Source: an uncultured Draconibacterium sp. (lineage in GTDB: Bacteria > Bacteroidota > Bacteroidia > Bacteroidales > Prolixibacteraceae). From it: a stretch of DNA of 64,000 bases. This document shows positions 33,282 through 42,664 of the stretch, piece after piece. Each line of letters starts with the position of its first letter. Position 1 is the stretch's first letter. The notes under the pieces were generated by a model. The model ran no database searches, was not told the DNA's origin, and saw only the letters and a list, made by a program, of their open reading frames with translations. The position numbers were made by a program, and so were the translations under genes. The DNA lies in assembly GCF_963676735.1 (NCBI RefSeq), contig NZ_OY781464.1, positions 4,807,001-4,871,000 on the forward strand, written 5' to 3'.

Positions 33282-36173
33282 ATGGAGTTTACATGTAAGT
33301 TAAGTGATATAAGGAAGTATTTGATTATTTTTTTGGTTTTCCCGGTTTTTGGGTTTACACAAGAAAAATATATTGGAACTCCTCATATTCGTAACTACGA
33401 AAAATCTGAGTATTCTGCCGGTACACAAAACTGGAATATTGCACAAGATAAAGATGGGTTTATGTACTTTGCCAATAACGATGGAGTGCTGCGTTTTGAT
33501 GGTTTTCATTGGGAATTAATCCCGGTACCTTCATCCCTGGTTCGCTCGGTATTTATTGATTCGAATAATAATATTTACGCTGCCTTATCATACGATTTTG
33601 GTTGTATACAACGAAACAGTAGCGGAAAATACGAGTTTAAGAGCCTGCTGGATTTGGTGCCCGAGCGACATCGTGATTTTGATGAGGTATGGAAAATTCA
33701 TGAAATCGACGGTAATATTATTTTTCAATCTTTTGAGAAAATATTTATTTACGATGGTGTAGATATTCAAATTGTTGTTCCTCAAAACAAATTTCATTTT
33801 TCGTTTAATATAGCAGGTAAACTTTATTACCAGGATTTGGAAGTAGGCTTGTTTACCTTTGTTGAGGGCCGGCCGGTGCAATTAAATTATGCCAATTCGC
33901 TTAAAAACTCCCAGATTTTGTCGATTACAGAGCTTGATGCCGATAATTTGTTAATTGGCACTGCAGATAAAGGCCTTTTTTATTACGATGGGCATACTTT
34001 AACCGAATGGGACACGGATGTTAATACCTTTATAAAAACCAATAAGTTGTTTTGTGCAACGCAATTTGCAAACGGAAACTTAGCATTTGGAACCATCTTA
34101 AATGGGGTGGTTATTGCCGATGCCAATGGCGAAGTTTTACACATTGTAAACCGTGGAAAAGAGTTACAAAATAATACGGTTTTAAGTGTATTTCCTGATA
34201 AAGACAACAATTTGTGGCTGGGGCTTGATAATGGTATATCGTACGTTGAAACCAATTCTCCGATTACCTATCTTACCGGCCAGGGCACATTGGGAACAGG
34301 TTACTCGGCAAAAATTTACAATAACAAGTTATACCTTGGAACCAATCAGGGACTTTTTATGCGGTCGTATGAATCGCGTGATGCACTTGATGCAGATTAT
34401 AAACTGGTCGAAAACTCCGAAGGGCAGGTCTGGTTTATTGAAGAATTCGATAACCAGTTGTTGTGCGGGCATAATAACGGAACTTATCTTATTCGGGCCG
34501 ATAAAGCTGAACTTATTTCTGACGAACCGGGAGCCTGGGGATACATAAGGCTTAAAAATCAACCTGATTTATTGCTGGGAGGACACTATCATGGCCTGGT
34601 TGTATTGAAAAAAGGAGCCCGGGGGTGGGAGTATTCCCATAAACTAAAAGGTTTTAATGAATCATCGCGGTTTATCAAACAAGATAAGGGTGGCGATATA
34701 TGGATGAGCCACGGAGGGAAAGGCGTTTTTCGAATGAGCTTAAATGAAAAAGCAGACAGTGTTGTTCGTTTCTCAAGGTATGGTAAAGCACAAGGTTTGC
34801 CATCCGATAGAAGCAACTTGCTGTTTGAATTGAATGATGAGCTTTACGTTTCCACAGTTGATGGTGTTTTTACCTACCAAACAGCAAGCAACAGTTTTGT
34901 AGAAGCTGAGGCAATTAATGAATTATTCGGACTTCGCGGGCAGCTTCAGAAAGTTGTGAGTGACGAAGAAGAAAACGTATGGTATATTTCAGAAACAGAG
35001 TCGGGTGTTTTACGCAAAAACGAAGATTTAACTTATACGAAAATCACCAGCCCGTTTGATGCCATAAGAGAACAATTTGTTAGTGCTTTCGAATTTATTT
35101 ATCCGCTGGATGAACAATATACCATTTTTGGAATTGACCAGGGCTTTGTACATTATAACTCGAAGTTCTCAAAGTCATACAATGCCGATTTTCAAAGCTT
35201 TATTACAAAAGTTGAACTCAGCTATCTCGATTCTGTGATTTATCCGTTGGGAGGTGATGCGGAGCGTTTTAATTTCCCATTTCGGAAGAATAGTATTCGT
35301 TTTCATTATAACTCGCCTTTTTACGAAAATCTTAAAGACTTACGCTTCAGTTATTATCTTGAAAATTTTTCGGATCAATGGTCGCCCTGGACAGCTGATT
35401 TTTACAAGGATTTTACGAACCTTCCGTTTGGCGACTATACTTTTAAAATTAAAGCGCTCAATAATTATGGTAAAGAGAGTGGCATTAGTGAATTTAGTTT
35501 CTCGATTTTGCCTCCTTGGTATCGCTCCAACTGGGCACACTTTTTATATGTTATTTTTCTTTTGGTTTCAATTGTTGTTACAATTCTTGTAATTCAGTAC
35601 CGTATTAAACAGCGCGAAAAGCAGGCGCGTGTGCTTCATCAAAAGGAAATGCAGGAAAAAGACGAACATTTTCAACACCAGGCGGTTATTGCTGAAAAAG
35701 AGATTATAAAACTCCGGAATGAAAAGTTGCGGGCAGAAATGATCTACCGCGATAAGGAATTGGCCAATCAAACCAATAATATCATTCATAAAAACAGGTT
35801 CTTGATGAAAGTAAATCAAGAGCTGCAGAAAATACAAAACACCACCGAGGACGGGGCTGTAAAATCGAAAATGGCCGTTTTAAAGCGGCGCATTGAAAAA
35901 GAGCTTGACGATAAACAGCAGAACCGTATTTTCGAAACCTATTTTGATGAGGTTCACAAGGAGTTTTTTGAACGATTGAAAGAAAAATTCCCGCAACTAT
36001 CTCCAAAAGATTTAAGGCTCTGTGCTTACATCCGAATGAATATTTCAACCAAAGAAATAGCAACATTGCTTAATATTTCATTTCGTGGAGTAGAAATTAG
36101 TCGCTACCGACTGAGAAAAAAATTGGAGCTCTCGCGCTCAATCAATCTATCAACTTACTTATCGAATATTTAA
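33282..36173 (+). CDS. Membrane-spanning two-component-like regulator: propeller, Y_Y_Y, TM, LuxR-type HTH
   Basis: The 963-residue protein has a signal peptide (FLVFPVFGFTQ, about 15-26), a periplasmic propeller-like region of about 640 residues with repeats such as IAQDKDGFMYFANNDGVLRFDG and WLGLDNGISYV, a Y_Y_Y domain (about 675-740), one transmembrane helix (about 747-772), a coiled coil and a C-terminal LuxR/GerE-like helix-turn-helix (LRLCAYIRMNISTKEIATLL, about 905-960). No histidine-kinase or receiver domain is present, unlike hybrid two-component PUL regulators. A TATATTTG element at 33251-33258 is its likely promoter. It probably senses a beta-glucan fragment and activates the adjoining susCD genes. 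Confidence 0.88.
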   Translation: MEFTCKLSDIRKYLIIFLVFPVFGFTQEKYIGTPHIRNYEKSEYSAGTQNWNIAQDKDGFMYFANNDGVLRFDGFHWELIPVPSSLVRSVFIDSNNNIYAALSYDFGCIQRNSSGKYEFKSLLDLVPERHRDFDEVWKIHEIDGNIIFQSFEKIFIYDGVDIQIVVPQNKFHFSFNIAGKLYYQDLEVGLFTFVEGRPVQLNYANSLKNSQILSITELDADNLLIGTADKGLFYYDGHTLTEWDTDVNTFIKTNKLFCATQFANGNLAFGTILNGVVIADANGEVLHIVNRGKELQNNTVLSVFPDKDNNLWLGLDNGISYVETNSPITYLTGQGTLGTGYSAKIYNNKLYLGTNQGLFMRSYESRDALDADYKLVENSEGQVWFIEEFDNQLLCGHNNGTYLIRADKAELISDEPGAWGYIRLKNQPDLLLGGHYHGLVVLKKGARGWEYSHKLKGFNESSRFIKQDKGGDIWMSHGGKGVFRMSLNEKADSVVRFSRYGKAQGLPSDRSNLLFELNDELYVSTVDGVFTYQTASNSFVEAEAINELFGLRGQLQKVVSDEEENVWYISETESGVLRKNEDLTYTKITSPFDAIREQFVSAFEFIYPLDEQYTIFGIDQGFVHYNSKFSKSYNADFQSFITKVELSYLDSVIYPLGGDAERFNFPFRKNSIRFHYNSPFYENLKDLRFSYYLENFSDQWSPWTADFYKDFTNLPFGDYTFKIKALNNYGKESGISEFSFSILPPWYRSNWAHFLYVIFLLVSIVVTILVIQYRIKQREKQARVLHQKEMQEKDEHFQHQAVIAEKEIIKLRNEKLRAEMIYRDKELANQTNNIIHKNRFLMKVNQELQKIQNTTEDGAVKSKMAVLKRRIEKELDDKQQNRIFETYFDEVHKEFFERLKEKFPQLSPKDLRLCAYIRMNISTKEIATLLNISFRGVEISRYRLRKKLELSRSINLSTYLSNI

Positions 36174-36427
36174 TTCAGTACAATTTATGTTGTAGAGCAT
36201 ATAGTTGTTAGATGTGTAATCTTTACAATGTAACTCTTGTTAATATTCAGTAAATCAGGGATATGCAATTCTTGTGATGTGTATTTGATGTATTTTGTAA
36301 TAGGTTGTGTAGTATTTATGATAGGGTAAAATTCTTGGGAAAAGTCAATTTTTCGTTGATATTCGAAATGTGAAATTTTGTTTAAATAATATAAATAGAT
36401 TAAAATTGTACACTATATTGTGCATCG

Positions 36428-36445
36428 AACAATAAGCATATTGTT
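36428..36445 (+). promoter_or_regulatory. Inverted repeat upstream of susC
   Basis: AACAATA (36428-36434) and TATTGTT (36439-36445) form a perfect 7-bp dyad with a 4-base centre, about 190 bases before susC. It could be the operator of the HTH regulator encoded upstream or a leader hairpin. The rest of the 461-base gap (36174-36634) is AT-rich; the only other thing seen is the small reading frame listed next. Confidence 0.35.
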
Positions 36446-36481
36446 ATATACACAATTAACAAACTATAAAACTAACTTACT

Positions 36482-36562
36482 ATGAATACTTTTTGCACTT
36501 CAAAAAGCCGGAATTGGCCTTTAAATCCTCCCCTTTTTAAAAAATTAGTTGAAAAGAGATGA
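36482..36562 (+). CDS. Possible 26-residue leader peptide before susC
   Basis: An ATG-started frame of 26 codons ends in TGA at 36560-36562, 72 bases before susC. The peptide is basic and contains SRNWPLNPPLFKKL. It could be a leader ORF for translational control of the susC mRNA or mere chance in a 461-base gap; no ribosome-binding site decides it. Confidence 0.25.
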   Translation: MNTFCTSKSRNWPLNPPLFKKLVEKR

Positions 36563-36634
36563 ATTGCACTTTGTGTGCGATGACTAACTATAGTAGAATA
36601 GAAATTATTTGTAATTCAAATCAAAATTAAATCT

Positions 36635-39600
36635 ATGAAAGAAAAACAAAGAATGAGAAAATTTCTCATGTTGATTTTGAGTACTGTATTTTCCCTTGGC
36701 TTATTTGCCCAGGAAGTTACACTTAGCGGTGTAGTTACTTCGGCAGATGACAACCAGCCATTACCGGGTGTTACAGTAGTTGTTAAAGGAACTACAAACG
36801 GAACTGTTACAAACTTTGATGGTGTGTACACCTTAAAAGTTTCAGGAGATGCAGTTTTACTGTTTTCGTTTGTTGGTATGAAACCACAGGAAATACCTGT
36901 TGACGGGCGTACGCAGATTGACGTTGTTCTGGAAAGTGACGCTTTTGACGTTGATGAGGTAGTAGTTGTAGGTTATGGTGTGCAAAAGAAGGCCTTAACC
37001 ACTGGTGCAAACATTAATGTGAAAGGTGAAGAAATTGCGGCATTGAATACCTCAACTGCAATGGAAGCGTTACAGGGAACTACTCCGGGTGTTAGTATTA
37101 CACGTAACAATGGTCAGCCGGGTGCCGGAACTAAAGTTACCATTCGTGGTTTGGGTACCATTGGCAATTCAGATCCATTATACATTGTTGATGGAGTTGC
37201 AGTTGGTAATATCGACTACCTGAACAGCAGTGATATTGAATCGATTGATGTTCTGAAAGATGCAGCTTCGGCGGCTATTTATGGTTCGCGTGCTGCTAAC
37301 GGGGTTGTACTTGTTACTACTAAAAAAGGTTCGAAAAACAAAAAACCAATGGTTACCTACGATGGTTACTATGGTATTCAGAACATTTACAAAAACCTGG
37401 ATCCGCTTAATGCACAGGAATACATGTACATTATGGACGAAGGTAGAGTTAACGATGGTTTAGCCCCAAATAACTGGGAAGCGATTTTGAAAAACAATGC
37501 CTGGTTAGACAACCCTGATAACTTTCCTGGCGAGCTGGGAACTCAATTGGGTGAAGACATTTGGGGAATGTTGCAAAACGGTTGGGAAGGTACCAACTGG
37601 ATTGACGAAATAACCAAACAAGATGCATCAATGCAAAGCCATGCTGTTAACATCACAGGTGGTAGCGACGATGTAATTTACTCAGCAGGTATCTCATACC
37701 TCGATCAAACAGGTATTATTGGTGGTGATATCATCGATGCTGGCTACAAAAGATTAACAGCTCGTTTAAATACTGAATTTGTTTTATACAAAAACGATGA
37801 GCACGACATTATTACCATTGGTGAAAACTTCACTTACACCAATACCGAAAACCGCAGTGTGGGTACCGGTAACATTTACTGGAACGACCTGCACGATGCA
37901 CTGGTTCAAAATCCATTGATGCCGGCATACTGGCAACCAGCTATCGATAACAATGTAAACGAGTTTGGATTTACACCAACGTTAGATGGTTTATCAACCG
38001 GGCAAACCAACCCGATTGCAAGAATGTATTACCGCCACAATTACAACTATGGTAAAGGAAACAAAGTAACAGGTAACGCTTACATTAAAGTTGAGCCAAT
38101 TAAAGACCTTGTGGTTAGAAGTTCGTTTGGTGTTGATGCATGGTTTGGCTATGGCCGTTCAATGAACCCTACTTACAGTTTAGGACTGTTGTATAACGAT
38201 GATGTGGATGGCGCTTCGCAAAACCAATATTTCGGTAACAACTGGACCTGGACAACTACTGCTGCTTACGGCCGTTTGTTTGGCGACCATAAAGTAGATG
38301 TACTGGTAGGGGCCGAGTTGCTGAAAAACCAGATTAATATGGAAGTAGGTGGTTCAAGAAACAACTTGCTGTTCCCTGGCGATCCTAAATATGCTTACAT
38401 CAATAATACGCAAAGCCCAACAGACATTAACGAAATTAACACCTGGGGTGCAGATTGGGCAGCCGGCGGCGGTGGCTTAATGTCGTATATCGCCCGTGCA
38501 CAGTATAACTTTAAAGAAAGATACATGTTCTCGGCAACGGTACGTGCCGATGGTTCTTCAAACTTTGCCGAAGGTAACCGTTGGGGTACATTCCCTTCGT
38601 TTGCTGCAGGTTGGGTAATTACTGAAGAAGATTTCATGGACGATATTTCAATTCTGGATTTTGCAAAATTGCGTGCCAGCTGGGGACAAAACGGTAACCA
38701 GTCGATTCCGAATTTTATCTATTCATCGCAAATTGCTTATGTATTCCCTGGTTATTTCTTTGGCGATACAAAACCGGTTTCAGGAACAACTGCCTATCCG
38801 GAGCGGGTAACCAACCCTGATGTAACCTGGGAAAAATCAGAACAGTTAAACATTGGTGTTGATGCTCGTCTTCTTGATTCAAGACTGGCGGTTACTTTTG
38901 ACTGGTACAAGAAAACAACCAAAGGGTGGTTGCTTGAAGCACCTATTCTTGGAACTTTTGGTGCTGCTGCCCCATACATCAACGGTGGAGATATTGAAAA
39001 CACTGGTGTTGAAATGGTATTTGGCTGGAACGATAAAGTAGGCGATTTTAAATACAATGTTTCGTTTAGTGCGGCCTACAACAAAAACGAAGTTACCAGT
39101 ATTGCCAATACCGATGGCGTTATTCACGGTCCATCACACGTGTTGTCTCAAGGTACTGCAGCTGTTTCACGAGTTGAAGTGGGTATGCCAATTGGTTTCT
39201 TCTATGGATACGAAACCGATGGTTTATTACAAAACCAGGATGAAGTTGATGCCTATGTTACACCTGAAGGAAATCCTTATTTCAATGACCAACGTCCGGG
39301 CGATGTGCGTTTTGTTGACCAAAACCTTGATGGCGTTATTGATGAAGATGATAAAATAATGCTGGGCGATCCTAACCCCGATTGGGAAATTGGTATTCAG
39401 TTAGGTGCTGAATTTAAAAACTTCTACGCCAATGCTACTTTAACAGGTAAATTCGGTATGCAGGTAATGCAGTCGTATCGTTCGTTTGCCGATAACTTCG
39501 ACCAGAACTATACCACAGGTATTTTCGATCGCTGGCACGGAGAAGGTACCTCAGACAGATTGCCTCGCTTAAGTTCTTCATCGAACCGCAACACCAACTT

Positions 39601-39871
39601 TGTTTCGGATATTTATATGCACGATGCAGATTATTTAAGAGTGAGTAACCTAACGTTTGGGTACAATTTTGGGCACCTACTTAAAAGTATTGATGCAATC
39701 TCTAACGTAAGACTTTATACCTCAGTAAGTAACCTGTACACCTTTACCGGTTATGATGGAATGGATCCGGAAGTCGCTTTTGGACATGACGCAAGTTGGG
39801 CTTCAGGTATTGACCTTGGGTTATACCCACAGGCGAGAACAGTTATGTTTGGTTTAAGTGTTGAGTTTTAA
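36635..39871 (+). CDS. susC: SusC-family TonB-dependent outer-membrane glycan transporter
   Basis: The 1078-residue protein imports glycan fragments through the outer membrane using TonB energy. A signal peptide (about 8-26) is followed by a carboxypeptidase-D-like domain (VTLSGVVTSADDNQPLPGVT), the TonB box region DEVVVVGYG (about 111-119), a plug domain (TTPGVSITRNNGQPGAGTKV, PLYIVDGVAVG, SAAIYGSRAANGV) and a 22-strand barrel ending in MFGLSVEF with a terminal aromatic. susD follows 13 bases later. Neighbouring GH16, GH149 and GH17 genes indicate beta-1,3-glucan (laminarin-type) oligosaccharides as cargo. Confidence 0.96.
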   Translation: MKEKQRMRKFLMLILSTVFSLGLFAQEVTLSGVVTSADDNQPLPGVTVVVKGTTNGTVTNFDGVYTLKVSGDAVLLFSFVGMKPQEIPVDGRTQIDVVLESDAFDVDEVVVVGYGVQKKALTTGANINVKGEEIAALNTSTAMEALQGTTPGVSITRNNGQPGAGTKVTIRGLGTIGNSDPLYIVDGVAVGNIDYLNSSDIESIDVLKDAASAAIYGSRAANGVVLVTTKKGSKNKKPMVTYDGYYGIQNIYKNLDPLNAQEYMYIMDEGRVNDGLAPNNWEAILKNNAWLDNPDNFPGELGTQLGEDIWGMLQNGWEGTNWIDEITKQDASMQSHAVNITGGSDDVIYSAGISYLDQTGIIGGDIIDAGYKRLTARLNTEFVLYKNDEHDIITIGENFTYTNTENRSVGTGNIYWNDLHDALVQNPLMPAYWQPAIDNNVNEFGFTPTLDGLSTGQTNPIARMYYRHNYNYGKGNKVTGNAYIKVEPIKDLVVRSSFGVDAWFGYGRSMNPTYSLGLLYNDDVDGASQNQYFGNNWTWTTTAAYGRLFGDHKVDVLVGAELLKNQINMEVGGSRNNLLFPGDPKYAYINNTQSPTDINEINTWGADWAAGGGGLMSYIARAQYNFKERYMFSATVRADGSSNFAEGNRWGTFPSFAAGWVITEEDFMDDISILDFAKLRASWGQNGNQSIPNFIYSSQIAYVFPGYFFGDTKPVSGTTAYPERVTNPDVTWEKSEQLNIGVDARLLDSRLAVTFDWYKKTTKGWLLEAPILGTFGAAAPYINGGDIENTGVEMVFGWNDKVGDFKYNVSFSAAYNKNEVTSIANTDGVIHGPSHVLSQGTAAVSRVEVGMPIGFFYGYETDGLLQNQDEVDAYVTPEGNPYFNDQRPGDVRFVDQNLDGVIDEDDKIMLGDPNPDWEIGIQLGAEFKNFYANATLTGKFGMQVMQSYRSFADNFDQNYTTGIFDRWHGEGTSDRLPRLSSSSNRNTNFVSDIYMHDADYLRVSNLTFGYNFGHLLKSIDAISNVRLYTSVSNLYTFTGYDGMDPEVAFGHDASWASGIDLGLYPQARTVMFGLSVEF

Positions 39872-39884
39872 AAAAAATTAGACA

Positions 39885-41597
39885 ATGAAAAATATAATAT
39901 ACTTAGCAGTTGCATGCGTAATGTTGTTTACGACAGGCTGCGGAGATGAATTTCTAGATACAGAGAACCTTTACGGTAAAAGTTTGGATACGTATTATTC
40001 AACACCTACCGATATGGAAGAAGCCATAGCCGGTGTGTATAATGCGATTTATACGCCAAACGTACACAGTAACGAATCGATGGCTGCCAACCTTTTGTCT
40101 GACATGATGTTAGGTGGTGGTGGTCCTGACGATAAATCAGCCAAATGGGTGGATAATTTTGAAGATCCGCTGGAAGACACTTATCGTGATATGTGGACGC
40201 AGTCGTACAATGGTATTGCACGTGCAAACGCCATTATTGAGAAAACAGCCGAAGCTGATTTCTCTACTTTCTTTGCTTCAGCAGAAGAGGCGCAGGAGTT
40301 TAAAAATCAGCAGATTGGAGAAGCACTGTTTATGCGGGCGTTTTTCTATTTCCGTTTGGTTAAATTTTTAGGTGGAGTGCCGCTTATTACTGCAATCGAC
40401 GATCCAAAAGACGGACCAAGAAATACAATTACAGAAACGTATGCACAAATCGCATCAGATTTGAAATTGGCCATCGAAACCATGCCGTCTACACCATTTC
40501 CTGAAATACCAACTTCAAGCTATGGCCACGCCAATAAATGGGTAGCACAAGCTTATCTTGGTCGTGTTTATTTGTACTACACCGGGTATATGACAAATAT
40601 GGAAGGCCAGTCCACCGATGTATTACCATTGGCAGACGGTGGTTCGCTGTCGGCTTCTGATGTTGCCGGATACTTAAGCGACTGTATAAATAATAGTGGA
40701 CACGAACTGGCTAGCGATTTCAGAAACCTGTGGCCTTACTCTTACGTAAATATTTCGGCAGGCGATACAACCGTTTTACCATGGGCTCACGAAAATAACC
40801 TATCATGGGTTGGACAAGACGGCCACTCGCCAACTTTCGGAACAGGTAATTATGAAACAATGTTTGTTCAGCGTTTCTCGTTTGGCGACTGGGGTTGGAA
40901 CAACGGAAATATTTATACCAACCGCCTGGCACTGTTTACCGGTGTTAGAGATAACTCAATGGTTCCTTTTGGTCAGGGTTGGGGCTGGTGTCCAATTAAT
41001 CCGAACCTTTGGTATAGCTGGGATGCTGAAGATCCGCGCAAAGAAGGTTCTATACTTGAATTAGGTAATGCTGCGCAAGGTGCCGGTGGTTACGAAGCTG
41101 ATAAAGGAGATCATGAAACGGGTTTCTTCAATAAAAAATACATAGCTATTCAGCACCGCGAAAATGGTGGTGATGTTAAGGGTATGTTTATTCAGTTGTA
41201 CAATTGGGGAAATACAGATATGCAGTTAATGCACGCACAAGACTTTATTTTTATGCGTTTTGCCGATGTGCTGCTTATGCACTCTGAAATTACCGGAACA
41301 GCTGATGGTATGAACCGCGTTAGAGCACGTGCCGGCTTGGATCCGGTTGCCTATTCATTAGACGCACTTAAGCAAGAACGTTTGTACGAGTTGGCTTTTG
41401 AAGGCTTACGTTGGTTCGACCTGGTTCGCTGGGGAGATGTTGAATCGGCTTTCAACTATACACTTGATGTACGTAATTCTGGAATTGACGCGAAATACTC
41501 GCCAAACTACCGTTCTGAAATTAAAGGTTTGATGCCATTCCCTGAAACGGAAGTCAGACTTTCAAACGGCGTTTACGAGCAAAATCCGGGTTGGTAA
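39885..41597 (+). CDS. susD: SusD-family glycan-binding lipoprotein
   Basis: The 570-residue lipoprotein (lipobox FTTGC at about 16-20, then GDEFLDTE) forms the lid of the SusCD transporter. SusD hallmarks are an N-terminal TPR-rich half (AIAGVYNAIYTPN, ALFMRAFFYFRLVKFLGGVPL, YAQIASDLKLAIETMP, WVAQAYLGRVYLYY) and the C-terminal RVRARAGLDPV and ERLYELAFEGLRWFDLVRWG motifs. It is coupled to susC and followed 21 bases later by a surface glycan-binding lipoprotein gene. Confidence 0.96.
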   Translation: MKNIIYLAVACVMLFTTGCGDEFLDTENLYGKSLDTYYSTPTDMEEAIAGVYNAIYTPNVHSNESMAANLLSDMMLGGGGPDDKSAKWVDNFEDPLEDTYRDMWTQSYNGIARANAIIEKTAEADFSTFFASAEEAQEFKNQQIGEALFMRAFFYFRLVKFLGGVPLITAIDDPKDGPRNTITETYAQIASDLKLAIETMPSTPFPEIPTSSYGHANKWVAQAYLGRVYLYYTGYMTNMEGQSTDVLPLADGGSLSASDVAGYLSDCINNSGHELASDFRNLWPYSYVNISAGDTTVLPWAHENNLSWVGQDGHSPTFGTGNYETMFVQRFSFGDWGWNNGNIYTNRLALFTGVRDNSMVPFGQGWGWCPINPNLWYSWDAEDPRKEGSILELGNAAQGAGGYEADKGDHETGFFNKKYIAIQHRENGGDVKGMFIQLYNWGNTDMQLMHAQDFIFMRFADVLLMHSEITGTADGMNRVRARAGLDPVAYSLDALKQERLYELAFEGLRWFDLVRWGDVESAFNYTLDVRNSGIDAKYSPNYRSEIKGLMPFPETEVRLSNGVYEQNPGW

Positions 41598-41618
41598 TAA
41601 CTATAAAAATCAAGAAAA

Positions 41619-42416
41619 ATGAAGATAAATAAATTTAAAAATATTAGTCTTTTGTTCGGCTTATTGGTTTTGCTGTTTACAGCTTGCGAATCAATTGTTG
41701 ATGAAAAAGAGCTGGTGAATAACACTGACATTGATGGTGTAGAACTGGTTGTAGGACAAAATTCAAGCGGTGGTAACCTGCTTGTATTAGAAATGGCAAC
41801 ACCGGGTGTAACCGGTTATTGGGATTATAACCTGGGAACAGCCTTAACCAATAAAGTGGAAATCGTATATCCGATTCCAGGAACCTCAACTTTTACCTTT
41901 GTTGGAACTCTTGGGGCTGAGTTTTTTGAAAAAACAATTGATGTAACAATTGATGTGTTGGATACTCCACTTGACCAGGACTGGTATGATTTGGTAAGTG
42001 AAAATACTGCAGCCGGGAAAACATGGGTTTTTGATGGTGTTGGCGGCGACGGTGGCCTTTGGTGGTTCATGTCCCCTCCTGATAATCCTTATGGTGTTTG
42101 GTGGAATGCCGGTGGTGAATGTTGTCCTCCATCAGATGCAAGCGGCAAAATGCATTTCGATCTAAATGGTGCTGCTAATTACACGCGTTACAATAACGCG
42201 GATGCTTCCGGGGATCTAGGTAGCTTCGTTCTTGATGTTGCCAACCAAACCTTGACCTTTAGTGGACAAAAACTATTAGGTGCTGAGGGATGCGGATCAA
42301 ACGGTGAAGATTTGACTTATAATATTGTAGAGTTGACAGAAGACAAATTGATGTTGTCAATTCCAAACGGTAGCTGTGGCTCGGGTTGGACCTGGGTTTT
42401 TGTGCCTGGTGAATAA
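41619..42416 (+). CDS. Surface glycan-binding lipoprotein (SGBP-B position)
   Basis: The 265-residue lipoprotein (lipobox LFTAC, then ESIVDEKEL) stands directly after susD, the usual place of SusE/SusF/SGBP-B proteins. Residues about 25-115 look like a small beta-sandwich (PKD-like); the C-terminal part (about 120-265) is rich in Trp and Gly (GGLWWFMSPPDNPYGVWWNA), suitable for stacking against glucan. I do not recognise a named domain. A terminator 60 bases downstream ends the susC-susD-SGBP unit. Confidence 0.75.
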   Translation: MKINKFKNISLLFGLLVLLFTACESIVDEKELVNNTDIDGVELVVGQNSSGGNLLVLEMATPGVTGYWDYNLGTALTNKVEIVYPIPGTSTFTFVGTLGAEFFEKTIDVTIDVLDTPLDQDWYDLVSENTAAGKTWVFDGVGGDGGLWWFMSPPDNPYGVWWNAGGECCPPSDASGKMHFDLNGAANYTRYNNADASGDLGSFVLDVANQTLTFSGQKLLGAEGCGSNGEDLTYNIVELTEDKLMLSIPNGSCGSGWTWVFVPGE

Positions 42417-42475
42417 GAATACACTTTAGAATTGGATGAGGGTGAAAACATTCATTCTTGTTAGTTTGGTTAGAT

Positions 42476-42510
42476 AGAAGGGAAGCTTTTTCCTGCTTCC
42501 CTTTCTTTTT
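42476..42510 (+). terminator. Terminator after the susC-susD-SGBP unit
   Basis: AAGGGAAGC (42478-42486) and GCTTCCCTT (42495-42503) form a 9-bp stem with an 8-base loop followed by T-rich sequence. It separates the transport genes from the enzyme genes, so either read-through or a second promoter in 42511-42664 feeds the latter. Confidence 0.85.
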
Positions 42511-42664
42511 CATTTTGTGATTTAATAAAAACTATGATGGTGCATTTTGGTACCCTGTAATTCGTATGTCCTTTTCTTTTTTTGGGTGCAAGGTGTAAGG
42601 TGCAGAAAATGAGCGTTGTGTGTTTGTGCTGTAAGCTTGCTCTAAATACGAAATTGTAAAAGTG

